This document shows, piece after piece, positions 58,235 through 64,000 of a DNA stretch of 64,000 nt (within the stretch, counting starts at the first letter, position 1; the number at the start of each line of letters is the position of its first letter). The position numbers and the translations under genes are program-made. Source of the stretch: Jiella avicenniae (GTDB taxonomy: Bacteria; Pseudomonadota; Alphaproteobacteria; Rhizobiales; Rhizobiaceae). The notes below the pieces were generated by a model. That model saw only the letters and a list, made by a program, of their open reading frames with translations, had not been told where the DNA came from and did not search any database. The stretch lies in NCBI RefSeq assembly GCF_021390325.1, contig NZ_JAJUWU010000014.1, positions 1-64,000 of the forward strand. The letters are read 5' to 3'.

Positions 58235-59403
58235 CACCCGCCTCGAACCGCTCCGCCGGGCCCCGGCCTCGGGGGAAGCGCCGGCGGCACGATGTCGTTG
58301 TCGATCATCACGGCCTCCTCATGGGTCGGTTCGCGGCCGAAATACATCGCGCTCTGCAGATACTGGGTGAGTGCGAAACGGACGAGGACGCCGACGGCGG
58401 CGGCCGAGGGAACCGCGATCAGCAGTCCGACGAAACCGAACATCGCGCCGAAGGCGAGAAGTGCGAACATCAGCCAGACCGGATGCAGCCCGACGGAGGC
58501 GCCGACGAGCTTGGGCTGCAGGATGTTGCCCTCGATAAACTGGCCGATGAAGAAGATCGCCGCGACGGCGACGATCCACGGCCAGTCGGGCCAGAACTGA
58601 ACCAGCGCGACACCGACCGAAAGCAGCAGTCCCGAGATCGAGCCGATATAGGGAATGAAGGAGACGAGACCGGCGAAAAGGCCGATGAGCAGGCCGAAAT
58701 TCAGCCCGACGAGCGACAGGCCGACGCCGTAGAAGGTGCCGAGGATGAGGCAGAGACTCCCCTGCCCCCGCAGGAAACCGGCGACCGAGCGGTCGATGTC
58801 GCGGAAGAGCCGCCGCACCGTGCCGACATGCTGGCGCGGCACCCAGTCGTCGATCTTTTCGACCATCCGGTCCCAGTCGAGCAGCATGTAGAAGGCGACG
58901 ACCGGTGTAACGACGAAGAGCGAGACGAAATTGACGACGGCGAGCGACGACGACCAGAGCGAGGAAATGAAGGACGTGATGATCCCCGATCCCTCGCTCA
59001 CCAGCTTTCCGAGATCCTGCTTCAGATTCGCCTCGCCCTGCGGCAGGAGCCAGCCGATCGAACTGGAGCGGACGCCCTCGACGATCGACTGGATCCGGTC
59101 GACATATTCGGGAACGCGGCTGGCGAGGCCGCCGATCTGATCGGCGATGACCGGCACGAGAATGACGAGGACGCCGACGAAGATCACGGCGAAGAGGCCG
59201 AGGATGAGCACCGAGGCCCAGAGCCGGGAGAAGCCCCGCCGCTCCAGCCAGTCGGCCACCGGATCGAGGAAATAGGCGATCACCATGCCGAGGACGAAGG
59301 GCAGGAGAATGCCGGAGAACAGCCAGAGCAGCAGCACCGCCACGAAGGCCGCGATACTCCAGAACAGAACCTGACGCTTGATCAGCGCGCTCTGGTCGGT
59401 CAT
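58234..59403 (-). CDS. AI-2E family transporter (PerM-like)
   Basis: A 389-residue membrane protein of the PerM/AI-2E exporter family, of uncertain substrate. It has about seven to eight membrane helices: two near the N-terminus (about 14-60), one around 70-90, a long soluble loop (about 90-150), and five more to about 355. The family block IPYIGSISGLLLS and the ILQPKLVGASVGLHPVWLM segment are present. The ATG at 59403 is more plausible than the TTG at 59433 for length and N-terminus. It directly precedes hdaA; the order perM-hdaA-ppk-ppx is common in Hyphomicrobiales. Confidence 0.9.
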   Translation of the reverse strand: MTDQSALIKRQVLFWSIAAFVAVLLLWLFSGILLPFVLGMVIAYFLDPVADWLERRGFSRLWASVLILGLFAVIFVGVLVILVPVIADQIGGLASRVPEYVDRIQSIVEGVRSSSIGWLLPQGEANLKQDLGKLVSEGSGIITSFISSLWSSSLAVVNFVSLFVVTPVVAFYMLLDWDRMVEKIDDWVPRQHVGTVRRLFRDIDRSVAGFLRGQGSLCLILGTFYGVGLSLVGLNFGLLIGLFAGLVSFIPYIGSISGLLLSVGVALVQFWPDWPWIVAVAAIFFIGQFIEGNILQPKLVGASVGLHPVWLMFALLAFGAMFGFVGLLIAVPSAAAVGVLVRFALTQYLQSAMYFGREPTHEEAVMIDNDIVPPALPPRPGPGGAVRGG

Positions 59404-59568
59404 GGGCCCTCGTGTCCTGCTCGGGTTCGTCAAAGGAGTGGATGCGCCGATCGGCGAACGTCCGATGCCGAGGACATCCGCCGGGTATGAAATCGGGCAC
59501 GGCTTTCGAAGTCGAGGGTCGTCTCCCGGCCTTGCCTCGCGATCGCGGCGAACGCCGCATCCGACCCG

Positions 59569-60126
59569 CTAGCCGTCCCGGCGCTCCGGCCCGCCCGGCG
59601 AGGCCATGTGCCTGAGCCAGTCGAGGAGATAGGCAGCCGCGGAGGCGACGGTCAAGATCACCGTCACGGCGAGGAGAATATCGGTGACAAGTCCGAGGTC
59701 GAGCCCGAACGCCGCTTCCCCGAGAACGGTCGCGGCGAGCACGATCTGCGCCGCCGTGGTCGCCTTCGAGACGAAGAGCGGGCGCACCTCCATCGGCCAT
59801 CCCATGACGTAGGAGAGCAGAAAGGCCGAGACGATGAGGACGTCGCGGCTGACGACCGCGATCGCCAGCCAGTCCGGCAGCCGCCCGAGGACGCCGAGGC
59901 TGATGAAGACGGCGGCGAGCAGGGCCTTGTCGGCGATCGGATCGAGATAGAGGCCGAGCGTCGACTGCTGGTCGAAATGCCGGGCGATCGCGCCGTCGAT
60001 CGCGTCGGATATGCCGGCGACGACGAAAATCGCGAAGGCGAGGCCGAATCGTCCGTCGATCAGCGCCCAGATCATCACCGGGACGGCGAACAGCCGGGCG
60101 ATCGAGATGAGGTTCGGGATGGTCAT
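59569..60126 (-). CDS. CDP-alcohol phosphatidyltransferase family protein
   Basis: A 185-residue inner-membrane enzyme of the CDP-alcohol phosphatidyltransferase family, which joins a phosphatidyl group from CDP-diacylglycerol to an alcohol. The signature D-x2-DG-x2-AR-x8-G-x3-D-x3-D is complete: D41, D44-G45, A48-R49, G58, D62, D66. The alcohol cannot be stated; glycerol-3-phosphate and cardiolipin-type activities are possible. About six hydrophobic helices are present. The ATG at 60126 gives the normal start ([11 protein letters not shown]). Longer frames upstream are Arg/Ser/Gly-rich and unlikely to be translated. Divergent from purM, with 218 bp between. Confidence 0.88.
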   Translation of the reverse strand: MTIPNLISIARLFAVPVMIWALIDGRFGLAFAIFVVAGISDAIDGAIARHFDQQSTLGLYLDPIADKALLAAVFISLGVLGRLPDWLAIAVVSRDVLIVSAFLLSYVMGWPMEVRPLFVSKATTAAQIVLAATVLGEAAFGLDLGLVTDILLAVTVILTVASAAAYLLDWLRHMASPGGPERRDG

Positions 60127-60344
60127 CGGGCGCGCCGGGAAAACCGCCCGCCTCCCGCCTCCCGACCGATCGCCGACGGGAAGGCCGGACGCCCCTTCGG
60201 ATCGAGCTTTTCCGCTCCCCGGGACATGAAGCGGGCCCCATGGGCCGCTGCCGAAACGCCGCTTGCGAATGCCTGGACCATTCTGCGGGTCTTGCTCGCA
60301 GCTTTCGATCGTGTCAACTCCCGTCGAAAGGGGCGCGGAACGAG

Positions 60345-61415
60345 ATGGCAGACGAGCGCAATTCATTGACCTATCGCGACGCCGGCGTCGACATCGATGC
60401 GGGCAACGACATGGTCCGGCGGATCAAACCCCTCGTGCGTTCGACGGCGCGGTCCGGCGCGGACGGCGAGATCGGCGGGTTCGGCGGACTGTTCGACCTT
60501 CGGGCGGCGGGCTTTTCGGATCCGATCCTCGTGGCGGCGAACGACGGCGTCGGCACCAAGGTGAAGATCGCCATCGAGACCGGCCGGCACGAGACGATCG
60601 GCATCGATCTCGTCGCCATGTGCGTGAACGACCTGGTCGTCCAGGGGGCCGAACCGCTGCTGTTCCTCGACTATTACGCCACCGGCCATCTCGATCCGGC
60701 CGAGGGCGCGGCGGTCGTGAAAGGTATCGCGGAGGGCTGCCGGATCGCCGGCTGCGCGCTTCTGGGCGGCGAGACGGCGGAGATGCCGGGGCTCTACGCG
60801 AAAGGCGACTACGATCTCGCCGGCTTTGCCGTCGGCGCCGCCGAGCGCGGCGGCCTGCTGCCGCAGACGGAGCTGCTGGCTGCCGGCGACGTGATCCTCG
60901 GCCTCGCCTCCTCCGGCGTTCACTCCAACGGCTACTCGCTGGTCCGGCGCATCGTCGAGACCTCGGGCCTGTCCTATGACGATCCGGCTCCCTTCGAGGA
61001 CGGTCGCAGCCTCGGCGAGGCGCTGCTCGAGCCCACCCGGATCTACGTCAAGCCGCTGCTCCAGGCGATCCGCGGCGGTGCCGGCATCAAGGCCCTCGCC
61101 CACATCACCGGCGGCGGCTTCCCCGAAAACATCCCGCGCGTCCTGCCCGATCATCTCGCCGCGGAAATCGATCTTTCCGCCCTCGCCCTGCCGCCGGTGT
61201 TTTCCTGGCTGCAGCGAACCGGCGGCATCGCGACGCCGGAGATGCTGCGCACCTTCAATTGCGGCGTCGGCATGATCGTCGTCGTCGCCGAGGCCGACGC
61301 GGCCTCCGTCGCCGCCATGCTGCAAAGCGCGGGCGAGAGCCTCGTCTCGCTCGGCCGCCTCGTGCCGCGCCATGGCGAGGGCGTCACCTTCGTCGGCGAG
61401 CCGTCAGCACGATGA
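60345..61415 (+). CDS. purM: Phosphoribosylformylglycinamidine cyclo-ligase
   Basis: PurM closes the imidazole ring of aminoimidazole ribotide with ATP, the fifth step of purine synthesis. The 356-residue protein has the ATP-binding block [13 protein letters not shown], the [20 protein letters not shown] segment, [11 protein letters not shown] and [14 protein letters not shown]. The ATG at 60345 gives the usual N-terminus ([13 protein letters not shown] nearby). Its stop overlaps purN (ATGA at 61412-61415), so both are translated in a coupled way. Confidence 0.96.
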   Translation: MADERNSLTYRDAGVDIDAGNDMVRRIKPLVRSTARSGADGEIGGFGGLFDLRAAGFSDPILVAANDGVGTKVKIAIETGRHETIGIDLVAMCVNDLVVQGAEPLLFLDYYATGHLDPAEGAAVVKGIAEGCRIAGCALLGGETAEMPGLYAKGDYDLAGFAVGAAERGGLLPQTELLAAGDVILGLASSGVHSNGYSLVRRIVETSGLSYDDPAPFEDGRSLGEALLEPTRIYVKPLLQAIRGGAGIKALAHITGGGFPENIPRVLPDHLAAEIDLSALALPPVFSWLQRTGGIATPEMLRTFNCGVGMIVVVAEADAASVAAMLQSAGESLVSLGRLVPRHGEGVTFVGEPSAR

Positions 61416-62119
61416 GCCGGGCCGGGCGCAAACGCATCGCGGTGCTGATCTCGGGGCGCGGTTCCAACATGGGGGCGATCATCGCCGCCTGCATGGATCC
61501 GGATTTTCCCGGCGAGGTGAAGCTGGTGATCGCCAACCGGCCGGACGCCGCGGGCCTCGAGACGGCGAGGCGCTACGGCATCCCCGCCCACGCCATCGAC
61601 CAGAAGGCCTATGACAGCCGCGAAGCCCACGAGCGGGCCGTCCTCGACGTGCTCGAGGCGGCGCAGCCGGACGTCGTCTGCCTCGCTGGCTACATGCGGC
61701 TCCTGACCGACGACTTCGTGCGCCGTTTCGAGGGCCGGATGATCAACATCCACCCGTCCCTGCTGCCGCTGTTTCCAGGTCTCGACACCCACGCGCGGGC
61801 GCTTTCCGCCGGCATGCGCATCCATGGCTGCACGGTTCACTACGTCACCGAGCGCATGGATGAGGGGCCGATCATCGCCCAGGCGGCGATCGCCGTCGAG
61901 CCGGGGGATACCGCGGAGAAGCTCGCCGAGCGGCTGCTGCGGGCCGAGCACCGGCTTTATCCGCACGCTCTGAAGATGGTGCTCGACGGCGAGGTCAGGA
62001 TGGTCAACGGCCAGGCGACCTATCGCCGGCGGACGCCGCTCCGCCTGGAAGATGACGGCGAAGCACCGCTGCCGGCGCCGCAGATCCTGCTGTCGCCGGA
62101 CGCGAGACGAAACGGATAG
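61412..62119 (+). CDS. purN: Phosphoribosylglycinamide formyltransferase
   Basis: PurN transfers a formyl group from 10-formyltetrahydrofolate to glycinamide ribotide in purine synthesis. The 235-residue protein has the phosphate loop ISGRGSNM (residues 13-20), and the catalytic triad N112, H114 ([13 protein letters not shown]) and D150 (ERMDEGP). The C-terminal ~20 residues are extra and Pro-rich. It follows purM with a 4-bp overlap. folC, elsewhere in the window, supplies polyglutamylated folates for this reaction. Confidence 0.95.
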   Translation: MSRAGRKRIAVLISGRGSNMGAIIAACMDPDFPGEVKLVIANRPDAAGLETARRYGIPAHAIDQKAYDSREAHERAVLDVLEAAQPDVVCLAGYMRLLTDDFVRRFEGRMINIHPSLLPLFPGLDTHARALSAGMRIHGCTVHYVTERMDEGPIIAQAAIAVEPGDTAEKLAERLLRAEHRLYPHALKMVLDGEVRMVNGQATYRRRTPLRLEDDGEAPLPAPQILLSPDARRNG

Positions 62120-62160
62120 AGACCCATACGACCCGAAAGCGACGCGACAGGAGAGGCATC

Positions 62161-62568
62161 ATGCCGAAACCACTTGCCACCGCCGCCATCATCACGATCG
62201 CCCTTGCGGGCGGCGCCTGCACGAGCACGGAGCGGCGACCGACGCCGCTGCCGGCGGCGGGAACGGCGCTGCCTGCGGCCGGCGTCGGGACGCTCGGCGG
62301 ACAACCGAGTCTGACGCCGGCGGGACCGCAGCCCGGCGTGGGCACCCCGGTGGCCGGCACCGGCGGCAGCTGCAACGCCTCGGCCGCCAGCTTCGTGGTC
62401 GGCCAGCTCGCCACCAGCGTCGCATCGGATCAGGCCAAGGAAGCGACGGGCGCCGAGGAAGTTCGCGTCCTTTTCCCCAACCAGCCGATCACCCAGGAAT
62501 TCGTCGCCGGGCGGCTGAATCTCATGACCAACGCCGAGAACCGGATCACCGGCGTCCGCTGCGGCTGA
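62161..62568 (+). CDS. I78-family peptidase inhibitor-like lipoprotein
   Basis: A 135-residue predicted lipoprotein: a hydrophobic N-terminus with lipobox LAGGAC (lipidated Cys20), then a Pro/Gly/Thr-rich linker (about 25-65). A C-terminal domain similar to the I78 peptidase inhibitor family follows (CNASAASFVVGQLA..., ending RLNLMTNAENRITGVRCG, with two cysteines that may pair). Such proteins inhibit serine proteases in other organisms; here inhibition is inference. It should be anchored to a membrane facing the periplasm. ACAGGAGAGG precedes the ATG at 62161. Confidence 0.85.
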   Translation: MPKPLATAAIITIALAGGACTSTERRPTPLPAAGTALPAAGVGTLGGQPSLTPAGPQPGVGTPVAGTGGSCNASAASFVVGQLATSVASDQAKEATGAEEVRVLFPNQPITQEFVAGRLNLMTNAENRITGVRCG

Positions 62569-62671
62569 GTCCGTCGACGAGAGGCGCGGGGCCAGCCACG
62601 AGTGGTGTTTGCACACCGGACCGGGCGGCCGAAGGTCGCCCCCCCACGGGCAAGGGTCATCGAGACGAAAG

Positions 62672-62694
62672 CGGGCCGGCTGATGACCGGCCCG
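62672..62694. terminator. 8-bp hairpin between convergent genes
   Basis: CGGGCCGG at 62672-62679 pairs with CCGGCCCG at 62687-62694, loop 7 nt. It lies between the I78-like lipoprotein gene (plus) and the cytochrome gene (minus) and may end both. There is no T-run. Confidence 0.45.
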
Positions 62695-62725
62695 AAGAGG
62701 GGCTTCCGCGCAGAGGGTCTCGACC

Positions 62726-63187
62726 TCAATCGTCGTCGATGCGGAAGTCCTCGTGGCAGCCCTTGCAGTTCTGGGCGACCTTGCCGAAGGCCTGCTTGAA
62801 GGCGTCGACGTCTTGCGGAGCCGCGTCCATCGCGGCTTTCGTGTCTTCCTGATACTTGGCGAGGGCGGCCTCGAACTCATCCGGCTTCTCCCAGATGGCG
62901 GGGGCCGCCTCGGTCTTGCCGCCGGTCTTGGAATCCTCGGGGAAGTAGTCACCGAATTTCACCGAGACCTCGTGCATCTGCGTGAAGATCTCGGTCGCCT
63001 TTTCGGCCGAGAATTCCGCCTCGCCCTTGAGGATCGCGCCGGCGGCCTTGGCGGCCTTGCCGTTGTCTTCCATCAGCTCCTGGCGCGCCTTGATCGCCTC
63101 GAGATTCTGGGCAAGGGCGGGCCCGGCGACGAGTGCTGCGCCACAAAGGGCGAGAACGGCAAGGCCCAAGGGGCGGCAGTCGGTCAT
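62726..63187 (-). CDS. Cytochrome c' family (class II cytochrome c)
   Basis: A 153-residue periplasmic cytochrome. It has a signal peptide (about 1-26, LGLAVLALCGAALVAGPALA) and a four-helix-bundle body with an early RQELME segment. The single haem attachment site CKGCH is at the very C-terminus (C141-C144-H145), the hallmark of class II cytochromes. Members bind NO or take part in electron transfer or nitric oxide protection; the exact role is unknown. GGAGC lies before the ATG at 63187. sodB lies upstream on the same strand, but a terminator separates them. Confidence 0.92.
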   Translation of the reverse strand: MTDCRPLGLAVLALCGAALVAGPALAQNLEAIKARQELMEDNGKAAKAAGAILKGEAEFSAEKATEIFTQMHEVSVKFGDYFPEDSKTGGKTEAAPAIWEKPDEFEAALAKYQEDTKAAMDAAPQDVDAFKQAFGKVAQNCKGCHEDFRIDDD

Positions 63188-63329
63188 GTGGAGGCTCCTT
63201 GATAGATCGCCGCAATCGGCGCGGACCCGGTTGAAGCTGGAACAGTTCCAGTCTCGGGCAACGGCCTGACGACGATCCGACGGTCACAAACAGGTTTATC
63301 AGAGAGCCGTTTTATCAGCGGGACGAACG

Positions 63330-63359
63330 AAAACCGCCCCGGCACGGCTGCCGGGGCGG
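63330..63359 (-). terminator. Rho-independent terminator of sodB
   Basis: A perfect 11-bp stem (63334-63344 with 63349-63359) surrounds a 4-nt loop. In the direction of sodB transcription it is followed by TTTTCGTTCG (complement of 63324-63333). It lies 67 bp after the sodB stop and ends its transcript before the cytochrome gene. Confidence 0.88.
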
Positions 63360-63425
63360 ATCGGGTCTCATCGCATTTCGCGTCCCCGCAGCGGCTGGCG
63401 CCGCGGGAAGGGCCGAGGGCGCCGG

Positions 63426-64000
63426 TCAGCCGGCCGCCTTCTCGTAGCATTCGAGGACATAGTCCCAGTTGACGAGACTGTCGACGAAGGCCGACAGGTA
63501 CTTCGGACGGGCGTTGCGATAGTCGATGTAATAGGAGTGCTCCCACACGTCGACGCCGAGGATGGGCGTCGCCCCGTGGACGAGCGGGTTTTCGCCGTTC
63601 GGCGTCTTCATGATTTCGAGCTTGCCGTTCTTGACCGCGACCCAGGCCCAGCCCGAGCCGAACTGGCCGGCCCCGGCCGCCTCGAAATCCGCCTTGAACT
63701 TGTCGTAGCCGCCGAGATCGCTGTCGAAGGCGGTCTGCAGCTTGCCGGGCAGGCTCTTGCCGCCGCCATTCGGCTTCATCCACTTCCAGAAGTGGATGTG
63801 GTTGTAGTGCTGGCCGGCGTTGTTGAACAGCGCCTGGTCGGTGCCGTAGGACTTCTTGACGATCTCCTCCAGCGGAAGATCGGCCATGCCGGCCTTTTCC
63901 GCCAGCTCGTTGCCCTTCGTGACATAGGCCTGGTGATGCTTGTCGTGGTGGAACTCGAGAGTTTCCTTCGACATGTACGGGCCCAGCGCGTCATAGGCAT
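63426..64000 (-). CDS. sodB: Superoxide dismutase, Fe type (5' truncated by window edge)
   Basis: Converts superoxide to oxygen and hydrogen peroxide. The frame is open to the window end, and the visible start (AYDALGPYMSKETLEFHHDK) shows that about ten N-terminal residues lie outside; the ATG at 63974 is internal. The metal ligands are visible in EFHHDKHHQAYV, the AGQHYNH segment and DVWEHSYYIDY. A glutamine in NNAGQHYNH at the position that is glutamine in Fe enzymes and glycine in Mn enzymes, with no glutamine in TPNGENP, points to the iron class; cambialistic activity is possible. A strong terminator follows. Confidence 0.94.
   Translation of the reverse strand, partial: AYDALGPYMSKETLEFHHDKHHQAYVTKGNELAEKAGMADLPLEEIVKKSYGTDQALFNNAGQHYNHIHFWKWMKPNGGGKSLPGKLQTAFDSDLGGYDKFKADFEAAGAGQFGSGWAWVAVKNGKLEIMKTPNGENPLVHGATPILGVDVWEHSYYIDYRNARPKYLSAFVDSLVNWDYVLECYEKAAG

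Overview
The window is GC-rich chromosomal DNA from an alphaproteobacterium, most probably of the order Hyphomicrobiales (Rhizobiales). The evidence is gene content and order rather than any database match: the convergent pair addB-addA-trxA versus trpF-trpB-trpA-accD-folC is, from memory, a conserved arrangement of this order. Typical alphaproteobacterial families also occur (DUF2852, DUF1127 beside a LysR gene, HdaA, plant-type gshA, an AccD without most of the zinc-ribbon cysteines). The family is not certain; Aurantimonadaceae-like organisms are one guess. Almost everything is core chromosome. I found no integrase, transposase, prophage, CRISPR array or biosynthetic cluster.

Layout. 1-485: C-terminal end of an RTX-type secreted calcium-binding protein. 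623-7860: AddBA recombination nuclease and thioredoxin. 7958-9348: a PEP-mutase/isocitrate-lyase-fold enzyme and a DUF2937 membrane protein that seems to begin with CTG. 9456-17474, minus strand: an M48-like peptidase, an AT-rich orphan gene, trpF, trpB, a toxin-antitoxin pair, cutA, trpA, accD and folC. 17716-24351: small conserved genes (DUF2852, VOC, ceramidase family, pyrD, DUF952, a secreted protein), tRNA-Ser(GGA), an SDR oxidoreductase and rsmE. 24494-30221: gshA, a DUF937 protein, a CorC/HlyC protein, and a divergent DUF1127/LysR pair.

30513-37145: xseA, an RND efflux adaptor and permease, and a BrnT/BrnA-like toxin-antitoxin pair whose first gene overlaps the permease end. 37245-47040: gamma-glutamyltransferase, a PAS-PAS-GGDEF diguanylate cyclase overlapping ilvA tail to tail, a long gene-free stretch with a ~104 bp palindromic repeat, adenine deaminase and a chemoreceptor. 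47547-52863: a membrane GGDEF-EAL protein divergent from a SAM methyltransferase, then a ClC chloride channel. 53100-62119: a cupin, ppx, ppk, hdaA, a PerM/AI-2E transporter and a CDP-alcohol phosphatidyltransferase on the minus strand, with purM-purN divergent. 62161-64000: an I78-type inhibitor lipoprotein, a cytochrome c' and a 5'-truncated Fe-type superoxide dismutase.

Functional themes are DNA repair (addAB, xseA), tryptophan, purine, pyrimidine and fatty-acid precursor metabolism, redox balance (trxA, gshA, ggt, sodB), polyphosphate turnover (ppk/ppx), envelope transport, and c-di-GMP signalling/chemotaxis (two GGDEF proteins, one MCP). The accessory candidates are the two toxin-antitoxin modules, the AT-rich orphan at 15816-16409 and the palindromic repeat at 42309-42412. 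I see no clearly new multi-gene defence or biosynthetic system. The most unusual items are the double insertion into the trp cluster, the probable CTG start, and the divergent GGDEF-EAL/methyltransferase pair.
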